Below are positions 15,657 through 23,900 of a stretch of DNA of 64,000 bases, in pieces. Source of the DNA: RGIG3013 sp045538935 (GTDB lineage Bacteria > Bacillota > Clostridia > Oscillospirales > Acutalibacteraceae); NCBI GenBank assembly GCA_045538935.1, contig JAZQEI010000011.1, positions 1 through 64,000 on the forward strand, in the 5' to 3' direction. Position numbers and translations under genes: made by a program. Below the pieces are notes generated by a model. The model saw nothing but the letters and a program-made list of their open reading frames with translations, ran no database searches and was not told the origin of the DNA. Positions within the stretch are counted from its first letter, which is position 1. Every line of letters starts with the position of its first letter.

Positions 15657-17693
15657 ATGAAACATACATTTTTAGGAAAATGGATTACAGATGCAGAATT
15701 TGCCGAGTTAAAGCCCAGAAACATATTTCACAGAGAGCTTGTTAAAGTAGATTTACCTTGCGACGAGCACAGAAACCGTCATATTTTATTCCGAAAAAAA
15801 TTCTCTTGTGATTCATTAGATTTCCCCGCAACAGTTTACATTTCTGCCGACGATTATTATAAACTTTATATCAACGGACAGTTTGTAGCCCAAGGTCCCG
15901 CTCCCAGTTATCATTTTAATTATAATTATAACGAAATTGACGTTAGCAAATATCTTAAAAAAGGTGAAAATCTAATTGCGGTCCACACCTTATATCAAGG
16001 ACTTATTAATCGTGTATGGCAAAGCGGTGACAATCGCCACGGATTAATTCTTGATTTAGTTATAGACGAAAAAACTGTTGTTGCAAGTGACGAAAGCTTT
16101 AAAACACACCCTCACACCGCCTATACCGAAATGGGAACGTGCGGTTATGAGACACAGTTTTTAGAAAGATACAATTCTAATGCATTGGAGGTTGGCTTTG
16201 CCGATTCAGACTTTAATGATAGCTATTGGAAAAGCGCTCAAATAAACAGATATGCAGACCACACGTTAACCTTACAGAAAAGTAAAATGCTTGAATTTGA
16301 AACAATTCAGCCTGTCAATTCTACCGCTACCGGACGCCGTATCTTGTACGATTTTGAATCTAATTACGTAGGATATTTATGTATACACGCTAATGGCAAA
16401 AAAGGTGATAATATCACCGTACGATGCGCACAAGAGTTAAACGATGACGGCACTCTGCGATACAACCTTCGCGCAAAATGTACCTACGAGGAAGAATGGA
16501 TTTTATCTGACGGAGAAAGTGTACTTGACTGGTTTGATTACAAATCATTCCGTTATGCCGAGCTTACCTTGCCGGACGGTGTTGAGATAAAAGATATCTG
16601 TTTTAATGTTCGTCACTATCCTTTTGAGTTAAATGCCAAGCTAAAGCCAGACCTTCTTGAAGATGCCGACATAAAGAAAATCTGGGAGCTTTGCGTACAC
16701 ACTCAAAAGTACGGTGTACAAGAAATGATTCAAGATTGTATGGATCGTGAAAAAGGCTTTTATCTGCAGGACGGTTGCTACACATCGCTTACCAATATGA
16801 TACTCACCGGCGATGATTCTATGGTGCGCAAACTGATAGACGACGCTTTCTCTACAGATTTTATTTCCAGTACCCTTCTAGGTTGTATTTGTTGCTCTTT
16901 TATGCAAGAAATTACAGATGCTTCTTTTTGCTTAGTATTTCTTGTATGGTGGCACTATAATTTCACCGGCGATAAGGAATACTTAATGCAAAATTACGCA
17001 AAAGTAACTCGAATGCTTGACGCATTTAAGCAAGAGTTTGAAAAAGATGGCATTTTAAAAGAGATCGACAAGTGGTGCGTAGTAGAATGGCCGGATAACT
17101 TTAGACACGGCTATGATGTAGATTTAACCGTCGGACAGGTTTGCAAAGAGGCCCACGTTTCAATAAATGCCTACTATATTGCGGCAATACGAACTGCAAA
17201 CTCAATGGCAACTGTTTTAAACCTACCGCCGTATAGAGATGAATCTGCTGTGGTATCTGCTTTTTACACCACTTTTTACGATAAAAACAACAATCTTTTT
17301 AAAGATGGTGAAAACACCGGACATATCAGTCTGGTTGGCAACAGCTTTGTGTATGGATTTGGTATTTGCAAAGAAAAAGAATTTGAACAGGAATTTTTTG
17401 CACTTCTCAAAAAACACGGATTCAGTTCACTGTCATTTTTCTGTACATTCCCTATTTTAATGGGCTTTGTACGAGATAATAAATATGACCTTATAAAACA
17501 ATGCCTGCTGGATGACGGCACTTGGAAACGTATGTTACGTGAAGATGCAACAACCACCTTTGAGGGCTGGGGAAAAGACACAAAATGGAATACATCACTT
17601 TTCCATTTGACAATGTCTTACGCCGCAACCTTTATATCAAACGTTGATTTAAACAAGTTGTTTTATGGCAACGAAAACAGTATAACGGCATAA
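15657..17693 (+). CDS. Alpha-L-rhamnosidase-like glycoside hydrolase (GH78-type)
   Basis: 678 residues, no signal peptide. N-terminal beta-sandwich domains (YISADDYYKLYINGQFVAQG is the typical GH78 carbohydrate-binding sandwich, residues about 55-75; the YNYNEIDVSKYLKKGEN strand follows). An (alpha/alpha)6 barrel starts near 345 with DCMDREKGFYLQDGCYTS, matching the rhamnosidase DCPxRER region, and the catalytic acid is probably in this region. Probably cleaves rhamnose-capped or similar glycosides inside the cell. AGAGGAG precedes ATG 15657. Follows the UroD-like gene in the same operon; ends at the terminator shared with spoVAC. Confidence 0.75.
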   Translation: MKHTFLGKWITDAEFAELKPRNIFHRELVKVDLPCDEHRNRHILFRKKFSCDSLDFPATVYISADDYYKLYINGQFVAQGPAPSYHFNYNYNEIDVSKYLKKGENLIAVHTLYQGLINRVWQSGDNRHGLILDLVIDEKTVVASDESFKTHPHTAYTEMGTCGYETQFLERYNSNALEVGFADSDFNDSYWKSAQINRYADHTLTLQKSKMLEFETIQPVNSTATGRRILYDFESNYVGYLCIHANGKKGDNITVRCAQELNDDGTLRYNLRAKCTYEEEWILSDGESVLDWFDYKSFRYAELTLPDGVEIKDICFNVRHYPFELNAKLKPDLLEDADIKKIWELCVHTQKYGVQEMIQDCMDREKGFYLQDGCYTSLTNMILTGDDSMVRKLIDDAFSTDFISSTLLGCICCSFMQEITDASFCLVFLVWWHYNFTGDKEYLMQNYAKVTRMLDAFKQEFEKDGILKEIDKWCVVEWPDNFRHGYDVDLTVGQVCKEAHVSINAYYIAAIRTANSMATVLNLPPYRDESAVVSAFYTTFYDKNNNLFKDGENTGHISLVGNSFVYGFGICKEKEFEQEFFALLKKHGFSSLSFFCTFPILMGFVRDNKYDLIKQCLLDDGTWKRMLREDATTTFEGWGKDTKWNTSLFHLTMSYAATFISNVDLNKLFYGNENSITA

Positions 17694-17707
17694 TATACCC
17701 TTTATAA

Positions 17708-17738
17708 GAAAGGCTTGACCTAGCGGTCAAGCCTTTTG
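17708..17738. terminator. Bidirectional terminator between GH78-like gene and spoVAC
   Basis: AAAGGCTTGACC / GGTCAAGCCTTTT with a 4-nt loop. Serves both converging genes, and belongs to the same hairpin family as 10361 and 13389. Confidence 0.9.
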
Positions 17739-17740
17739 CA

Positions 17741-18184
17741 TTAGAATAAAGTTGTAATCCAATAAATAACCCCATAAATTACACTTGCGACGGTACCATA
17801 TACGATAACAGGGCCTGCGATTTTGAACATATTGGCTCCCACACCCAAAACAAAGCCCTCGCTTTTAAACTCTATTGCGGGGGAGGCTACGGCATTGGCA
17901 AAGCCGGTAATTGGTACTAAGGTACCCGCTCCCGCGTGCTTTGCTATATTATCAAACACCCTAAAAGCAGTTAGAAAAACCGCCATAAATATAAGCGATA
18001 CCGGCACCGCCATTTTAACAACGCTAACCGATAGCCCTAAAAATACATACCATTCTTTTAAACCCTGCCCTATCATACAAATTGTTCCGCCTATTACATA
18101 TGCACACAAAAAGTCCTTTATTTTATGTGAATTTGGCGAGCTTTTTTTAACCATTTTGTTGTATTGTTTTTTTGAAACCGACAT
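17741..18184 (-). CDS. spoVAC: Stage V sporulation protein AC
   Basis: 147 residues, full length for the family. SpoVAC is an inner spore membrane protein of the channel complex that moves dipicolinic acid in sporulation and germination. AYVIGGTICMIGQGL, then GAGTLVPITGFANAVASPAI and GVGANMFKIAGPVIVYG are conserved SpoVAC segments; several hydrophobic helices. In related genomes spoVAD and spoVAE follow immediately; here a terminator follows, and the next spoVA sequence on this strand is the truncated spoVAD 14.6 kb away. RBS on the minus strand (AAGGATAAGTG) precedes ATG 18184. Divergent from the ABC ATPase gene. Confidence 0.93.
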   Translation of the reverse strand: MSVSKKQYNKMVKKSSPNSHKIKDFLCAYVIGGTICMIGQGLKEWYVFLGLSVSVVKMAVPVSLIFMAVFLTAFRVFDNIAKHAGAGTLVPITGFANAVASPAIEFKSEGFVLGVGANMFKIAGPVIVYGTVASVIYGVIYWITTLF

Positions 18185-18264
18185 ATATTATCACTTATCC
18201 TTTTATTTTTATATTTTCGCAAATATAAATAAATATTCTGCAAATACTTTTTTTAGGTGATAAT

Positions 18265-18936
18265 ATGCAAGATACAGTAATTAAACTTAACGACATTTCA
18301 AAAATATATAATACCTTTAACAGTACCGTAAAAGCACTAGACTCAATAAATCTTACCGTAAATTCCGGCGAGATGTTGGGCATTGTTGGCGCATCGGGCT
18401 CAGGCAAATCTACACTTATGAATATTATAGGCGGTCTAGATGTTCAAACCAGTGGAACTTATCATTTATTTGGACAAAATCTAGGCAGTTTAAGCGACAA
18501 ACAACTTTCACGCATGCGTTGCGAAAATATTGGTTTTATATTTCAAAGTTTTAACCTAATTCCAACACTTTCTGCATTAGAAAATGTAGCGCTTCCACTT
18601 TTTTATGCAGGTGTAAAACGCAAAGAACGTTTAGCTTTGGCCGAAATTGCTTTATGCAAAGTAGGCTTAAAAGAGCGTATGCACCACCGCCCGCACGGGC
18701 TTTCGGGCGGCCAACAACAAAGGGTATCTATTGCAAGGGCTCTAATAAACTCTCCTCAGCTTATTTTGGCCGACGAGCCCACCGGTAACCTAGACCCCAA
18801 ATCATCAAACAGTATAACCGACATTTTATTCGAATTAAATGGCCAAGGAAAAACGGTAGTTATAATTACTCACGACAAAGAAATTGCCAAAACGCTTCCA
18901 CGTACTGTACAAATTGAAAACGGAAAAATTGTTTAA
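18265..18936 (+). CDS. ABC transporter ATP-binding protein (LolD/MacB type), orphan
   Basis: 223 residues with every ABC motif: Walker A GASGSGKST, Q-loop FIFQSFNLIP, signature LSGGQQQR, Walker B LILADEPTGNLD, H-switch ITHD. FIFQSFNLIPTLSALENVALPL and the signature are typical of the MacB/LolD/FtsE-like group that works with a separate permease. No permease follows; the next DNA is a broken GH31 remnant, so the partner gene was probably lost or is elsewhere. RBS AGGTGATAAT, ATG 18265. Confidence 0.92.
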   Translation: MQDTVIKLNDISKIYNTFNSTVKALDSINLTVNSGEMLGIVGASGSGKSTLMNIIGGLDVQTSGTYHLFGQNLGSLSDKQLSRMRCENIGFIFQSFNLIPTLSALENVALPLFYAGVKRKERLALAEIALCKVGLKERMHHRPHGLSGGQQQRVSIARALINSPQLILADEPTGNLDPKSSNSITDILFELNGQGKTVVIITHDKEIAKTLPRTVQIENGKIV

Positions 18937-19000
18937 ATTGCATCTTTTTTTCTCATAAAATGTTTGCTATAATTTTAAGAACAATATACGAGGATGTGTT

Positions 19001-19699
19001 TTTGGTGAAAAACTAACCTTTGGTACCCCAGAAAAATTAGTTCCGTCAAAATTTTGTGATGGCTTTAAATTTAAAGAGACCGACATTAAATACGATACAA
19101 ACGCTATTCAGTTTTACAACACCGCAAGAGGATGTTGCTTAAGGCTACCAATAAAAAGCGATGAACAAATTTACGGCTTAGGATTACAACTTAAAGCCTT
19201 TAATTTACGTGGCAGAAAATTTACTGTGCGCCCCAATGCTGACCCCAAAGCGCCTAACGGTGATTCCCATGCGCCCGCACCATTTTTTGTAAGTACTGCG
19301 GGCTACGGAATATACATAGATACTGCACGTTATGCCGAATTTCATTTTGGAGCAGCGCTTTTAAACAGCAATAATACCGCTACATATTCAGATGCCACCA
19401 TATGTGTAAACACCGACCAGCTTTACTCTGCCAAGAACTTTGAAGGCGGCACAATAAGCATACAAATCCCCGTTGCCCAGGGCGTTGATATTTATATTAT
19501 CGAGGGCGAAACCATAACCGACATTGTGGCTCAGTACAATATGCTAACGGGCAGAGCAACCATAACTAATCTTATTAAAAGAAATTCTCGTAATGGACTT
19601 GTTGAGGTTACTATCCAAGCCTATAATCAAAAAGGCGAGCTTGTACTTACCGATGTAACCGAAGCAATAGTTAAGTGCAGATTAACAAATAATTTATAA
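19001..19699 (+). pseudogene. Chimeric remnant: GH31 N-terminal domain joined to a hotdog-like tail
   Basis: The open frame lacks any start codon before ATG 19226, although recognisable coding sequence begins at about 19004 (EKLTFGTPEKLVPSK). Residues from DEQIYGLGLQLKAFNLRG to IDTARYAEFHFG match the N-terminal beta-sandwich of GH31 alpha-xylosidase/glucosidases. At YNMLTGRA, where the GH31 barrel should begin, the sequence changes to RNGLVEVTIQAYNQKGELVL, which looks like the end of a MaoC/hotdog thioesterase or hydratase. A deletion probably fused two genes. The barrel and its catalytic Asp residues are absent. The C-terminal assignment is tentative. Confidence 0.6.
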
Positions 19700-19720
19700 C
19701 ATAAAAATCAAGGAGCAAAA

Positions 19721-21157
19721 ATGAAAAAAACCTATGTAACATCAATGCCTAATCATATAGGCGCATTTTTAAAAGCAAGTAAATGCTTTTCTGCATTGGG
19801 AATAAATATAACGCGTGTAAGTTATAATAAAGCGGTCGATTCACACACACTGTTTATTGACGCCGAAGGCACTAATGAGCAGTTAAGCAAAGCAGATATT
19901 GAACTTGAAAAAATCGGATATCTGCAAAGTAATACAAATAAGACTAGTGTTGTTTTAATTGAATTTTGTCTTAAAGATATCCCTGGAAGTGTTACAAATA
20001 TTTTAACCCTTATAAACGACTTTAATTTTAATATCTCATATATTAGTTCTCAAGAAAACGGTACGGATTATCAACATTTCAAAATGGGTTTATATGTTGA
20101 TGATTTCGACAAAATTTCTGAATTTCTTAAGGAAGCTGAAAAGCTGTGCAAAGTTCGTGTTATTAACTACAATAGCTCCGAAAAAGTTTACGATAATAGT
20201 ATTTTCTACAACACTTATGTAATGGGACTATCTCAAACAGTAGGACTATCCGATGAAATTAGCCGCGAACTTTTAGTACATGTAAACCTTGCAATGCAAA
20301 CACTTGACGAACAAGGCCTATCCCCGTACAAAACCTTTGATAGTATAAGTAAGTTTGCAGAGTTGCTTGGTGCATCCAAAGGAAAATCTTTTATTCCAAG
20401 AGTAAGCAATCACAAAATATCTAATAATACCGAAATTATACTTATAGAACCACCATGCGGTAGCAATACAATTATTATTAAAAGCAACGATAAAGTTCTA
20501 TTTGTTGACAGCGGATATGCTTGTTATAGCGATGAAATGCTTAAAGTCATATCCAAAATAGTTCCAAATTTTAATGAGATAAAGAAAACCATTCTCGTAA
20601 CTCATGCTGATGTTGACCATTGCGGTTTGCTACCAATGTTTGATGAAATAATAACAAGCCCTAAAACAGCTCTTTGCCTAAAGAACGAATATTTGGGAAA
20701 TGACGGTTACAGAGAAAAGAATCCATTGCATAAACCGTATATTAATATTTGCAAAATTCTTACGTCTTATAAACCGACAAATCCCGATAAGATTACAGTT
20801 TTATGGAATGACATTAAAAATTTAACCGAGCCACTTACTCAAATTGGTTTTTTGGATTTTGAAGAATTGCATTTTGAGGTTTATGAAGGAAAAGGTGGAC
20901 ATTTGCCGGGTGAAATTGTATTGATTGATTATACTAATCACATTGCTATTACAGGTGACATATATATAAATGTACACGGATTAACACCCGAACAAGCTCA
21001 GTACAATCAATACGCACCTATTTTGATGACGTCTGTAGATACCGATCCGAAACTCTGCTCTGAAGAAAGGAATTCAATCATTAGGCGTCTTGGCGTTGGT
21101 CAATGGCAAATTTTTGGTGCACACGGATTCAAAAAAGACTATTGTGTTAACTCATAA
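19721..21157 (+). CDS. Tandem ACT domains fused to a metallo-beta-lactamase fold
   Basis: 478 residues. Residues 1-70 and about 78-150 are two ACT-like regulatory domains (MPNHIGAFLKASKCFSALGI; LKDIPGSVTNILTLINDFNF), the second of the amino-acid-binding type. From about 240 the protein is a metallo-beta-lactamase domain: THADVDHCG is the HxxxDH metal motif, then a later GDIYINVHG Asp ligand. The MBL family hydrolyses many substrates, and ACT domains usually sense amino acids; no function is established here. Immediately downstream lies an isoleucine-type T-box, so an amino-acid link is plausible. RBS AAGGAG, ATG 19721. Confidence 0.75.
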   Translation: MKKTYVTSMPNHIGAFLKASKCFSALGINITRVSYNKAVDSHTLFIDAEGTNEQLSKADIELEKIGYLQSNTNKTSVVLIEFCLKDIPGSVTNILTLINDFNFNISYISSQENGTDYQHFKMGLYVDDFDKISEFLKEAEKLCKVRVINYNSSEKVYDNSIFYNTYVMGLSQTVGLSDEISRELLVHVNLAMQTLDEQGLSPYKTFDSISKFAELLGASKGKSFIPRVSNHKISNNTEIILIEPPCGSNTIIIKSNDKVLFVDSGYACYSDEMLKVISKIVPNFNEIKKTILVTHADVDHCGLLPMFDEIITSPKTALCLKNEYLGNDGYREKNPLHKPYINICKILTSYKPTNPDKITVLWNDIKNLTEPLTQIGFLDFEELHFEVYEGKGGHLPGEIVLIDYTNHIAITGDIYINVHGLTPEQAQYNQYAPILMTSVDTDPKLCSEERNSIIRRLGVGQWQIFGAHGFKKDYCVNS

Positions 21158-21177
21158 AAAATTTTTTAAAAAAACTC

Positions 21178-21206
21178 TTGACTTTTTCGCTTTATATTGC
21201 TAAACT
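21178..21206 (+). promoter_or_regulatory. Probable promoter of the T-box leader
   Basis: TTGACT at 21178-21183 with TAAACT at 21201-21206, 17-bp spacing; transcription would begin about 21213, ahead of stem I. Confidence 0.5.
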
Positions 21207-21235
21207 ATATAATAAATTTGAATATCACAAAAAAC

Positions 21236-21500
21236 GACTATGATGAAGACGGTCGGAAATTGAAGCTGTACAGAGAGTTGCCGTTTGGTGCGAGGCAATA
21301 GTGAATCTTTCCAATGACCCATCACTTCTGAGTCGGAGGACCGAACGGCATTCTTGGCTTAGTAGACTCCTTCCGTATTGCTGCGTAAAGGCAAAGGGCT
21401 TGTTAGAGTCCGGAAAGTGGCGAGGTGTAAAAGCTTCGCAATTTGAGTGGTACCGCGGGTTAACAACTCGTCTCAAAGCAATTTGAGGCGAGTTTTTTGT
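21236..21500 (+). ncRNA. T-box riboswitch, specifier AUC (isoleucine)
   Basis: The T-box core GAGTGGTACCGCGGG (21445-21459) is unmistakable. The terminator AACTCGTCTCAAA / TTTGAGGCGAGTT plus T-run (about 21464-21498) competes with the antiterminator. Stem I begins with GATGAAGAC and contains CAGAGAG. Aligning by the helices GAAG/CTTC below the loop and GGAAA/TTTCC above it, the specifier loop is AATGACCCATCA, placing the codon ATC (21321-21323) followed by the usual A, in ATCACTTCTGAG. The AGUA motif of the opposite strand is replaced, which lowers confidence in the codon but not in the T-box. Uncharged tRNA-Ile would turn on the downstream acyl-CoA synthetase gene. Confidence 0.92.
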
Positions 21501-21554
21501 TTTATTCAAATTAGTAACCATTAACTAATATGTCATAAACGAAAGGAGACAACA

Positions 21555-23858
21555 ATGATGGATTACAGTTTGAAAGAGGTTGCAGGCAGAATTAAAGACC
21601 TACGCGAAGCAACTGGCTATTCTCAAGAACAGCTTGCAAAGCTTACCGGTGTTTCGGTAGAAGATTACAAAATACTGGAAAAAGGCGAACCCGACTTTAG
21701 CTTTACATTTATTTATAAATGTGCTAAAGCTTGTGGCGTTGAGGTTGTCGACCTATTAGAAGGTACCAGTACAACTTTAACTTCGTTTGCCATAACCCGC
21801 AAAGGCGAAGGACTTAAAATTTTAAAACAGCACGGTGTTGAATATAACAACTTGGCCCCCAAGTTTAAAGATAAGCTGGCTGAGCCGTTTTTAGTTAAAT
21901 TTCCTTACCTTGCAGAAGAGCAAAATGCTCCAATACATCTAAGTTCTCATAACGGTCAAGAATTTGACGTTATTGTAAAAGGTTCTCTTAAGGTTCAAGT
22001 AGGCGACCATATTGACGTACTTCATGAGGGTGACTCCATTTTTTACAACAGCCTTATCCCCCACGGTATGATTGCCGTTTCTGAAGGCGGTTGCGAATTC
22101 CACGCTGTTGTTTTAAACCCACAAGACGGTGCAGTTAGCGAAGAATATCCCGAAGCACCTATCATTGCCGCTAAAAATGCTAAAACAGTAACAAGTGCAA
22201 AAACGGTTGCCGATAACTTTATAGAATCTACCTATGACGAAAAAGGTGTGTTTAACGGTATTTCGTTCAAAAATGCCGACAAATTTAACTTTGCTTTTGA
22301 CTGTGTAGATGCCATTGCTGAAAAGGACCCCGAAAAATTAGCAATGATGTGGGTTGCAAACGACAAATCTGACCGTCGCTTTACCTTCTCAGATATGAAA
22401 AAATATTCCGCAAAAACCGCAAACTATTTTGAGTCATTAGGAATCAAAAAAGGCGATACCGTAATGCTCGTGCTAAAACGTCACTACCAGTTCTGGTTCT
22501 GTATGTTAGCACTTCATAAAATTGGCGCTATTGCAATTCCCGCAACTAACCAACTTGTTGAGCACGACTTTGAATATAGATATAAAGCAGCTAAGGTTAA
22601 AGCCATTGTTTGCACCGCCGACGGTGAGGTATCCGATGAAGCTGCCAAGGCTGCTGAACAGTTCCCGAATATGCTCAAAATTTTAGTTGGCGGCAAAAAG
22701 CCCGGTTGGAACGACTTTAACGTAGAAATGGAGCGCTTTAGCACACATTATTATCGCACAGACAACACTCCTTGCGGTGATGACCCAATGCTTATGCTCT
22801 TTACATCGGGTACCACGGGTTATCCGCGCATTGCAACACATTCTTACAAATACGCTTTAGGCCACTACCCCACCGCTAAGCACTGGCACAACGTTAATCC
22901 TAACGGTCTACACTTTACCATTTCTGACACTGGCTGGGGCAAGGCATTATGGGGCAAATTGTATGGCCAATGGCTATGCGAAGCGGCTGTATTCACCTAC
23001 GACTTTGACCGCTTCCATTCTGACGATATTTTACCCTTGTTTAAAAAGTACGGCATTACAACCTTCTGCGCACCGCCGACTATGTACCGTTTCTTTATAA
23101 AAGAAGATTTATCTAAATACGACCTATCTTCTATCGAGTATGCTACTACTGCAGGCGAAGCATTAAACCCAGAAGTATTTAATCAATTTAAAAAGGCAAC
23201 CGGACTTACCATTATGGAAGGCTTTGGCCAGACCGAAACCACACTTTCTATTGCCAACTTTGTAGGCTCAACACCAAAAATCGGTTCTATGGGCAAGCCA
23301 AGTCCGCTTTACGATGTTGTGGTGCTTGACCCCGACGGCAACCCATGTAAAACGGGTGATGCAGGTGAAATTTGTATTCGCACAAAAGAAAATGTTCCAT
23401 GCGGTCTATTTATTGGTTATTATCTTGATGAAGAAAAAACTAACGAAGCTTGGCACGACGGCTACTATCACACAGGTGATCAAGCCACCATGGACGAAGA
23501 TGGTTATTTATGGTATGTTGGCCGTATAGACGATGTTATTAAATCTTCAGGTTACCGCATTGGTCCGTTTGAGATTGAAAGTGTAATTATGGAATTACCC
23601 TACGTTTTAGAATGTGCAATAACACCTGTTCCCGACGAAGTACGCGGTCAGATTGTTAAAGCCACCATTGTTCTTACAAAGGGCACAGTTGGTACCGATG
23701 AACTTAAAAAAGAAATTCAAGAATACGTTAAAACCCACACCGCACCTTACAAATATCCAAGAATTGTAGAATTTGTAAGCGAGCTTCCAAAAACTATTAG
23801 CGGTAAGGTAAGACGTGTTGAAATTCGTAAAAACGATTTAGAAAAAGCAAAACAATAA
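21555..23858 (+). CDS. HTH-cupin-acyl-CoA synthetase (AMP-forming) under T-box control
   Basis: 767 residues in three parts. 1-65 is an XRE-type HTH (DLREATGYSQEQLAKLTGVS); about 115-190 is a cupin (HLSSHNGQEFDVIVKG, HEGDSIFYNSLIPHGM); about 230-767 is an adenylate-forming ligase with LFTSGTTGYPR, a YHTGD loop, and the catalytic Lys in PKTISGKVRR. The last part is closest to medium/short-chain acyl-CoA synthetases, which make acyl-CoA from a free acid, ATP and CoA. The Ile T-box implies a substrate linked to isoleucine, for instance 2-methylbutyrate, whose CoA ester can be carboxylated to the isoleucine keto acid in anaerobes (inference). GAAAGGAG precedes ATG 21555. Confidence 0.85.
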   Translation: MMDYSLKEVAGRIKDLREATGYSQEQLAKLTGVSVEDYKILEKGEPDFSFTFIYKCAKACGVEVVDLLEGTSTTLTSFAITRKGEGLKILKQHGVEYNNLAPKFKDKLAEPFLVKFPYLAEEQNAPIHLSSHNGQEFDVIVKGSLKVQVGDHIDVLHEGDSIFYNSLIPHGMIAVSEGGCEFHAVVLNPQDGAVSEEYPEAPIIAAKNAKTVTSAKTVADNFIESTYDEKGVFNGISFKNADKFNFAFDCVDAIAEKDPEKLAMMWVANDKSDRRFTFSDMKKYSAKTANYFESLGIKKGDTVMLVLKRHYQFWFCMLALHKIGAIAIPATNQLVEHDFEYRYKAAKVKAIVCTADGEVSDEAAKAAEQFPNMLKILVGGKKPGWNDFNVEMERFSTHYYRTDNTPCGDDPMLMLFTSGTTGYPRIATHSYKYALGHYPTAKHWHNVNPNGLHFTISDTGWGKALWGKLYGQWLCEAAVFTYDFDRFHSDDILPLFKKYGITTFCAPPTMYRFFIKEDLSKYDLSSIEYATTAGEALNPEVFNQFKKATGLTIMEGFGQTETTLSIANFVGSTPKIGSMGKPSPLYDVVVLDPDGNPCKTGDAGEICIRTKENVPCGLFIGYYLDEEKTNEAWHDGYYHTGDQATMDEDGYLWYVGRIDDVIKSSGYRIGPFEIESVIMELPYVLECAITPVPDEVRGQIVKATIVLTKGTVGTDELKKEIQEYVKTHTAPYKYPRIVEFVSELPKTISGKVRRVEIRKNDLEKAKQ

Positions 23859-23862
23859 AACA

Positions 23863-23900
23863 AAAGAAGTGATAAGAAATTTCTTATCACTTCTTTTTTA
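23863..23900. terminator. Bidirectional terminator
   Basis: AAGAAGTGATAAGAAA / TTTCTTATCACTTCTT with T-run between converging genes; it ends at the DUF2284 stop codon. Confidence 0.9.

Noticed and set aside
18265..18936. Treating the ABC ATPase as part of an intact transporter operon.
   Set aside because: No permease follows on either strand within the window; the next recognisable gene is a broken GH31 remnant.
21321..21323. Specifier reading as CAU, CAC or UUC in other frames of the loop.
   Set aside because: Anchoring the loop by the GAAG/CTTC and GGAAA/TTTCC helices leaves AUC before the conserved A; other frames break the usual position, though a model run should confirm.
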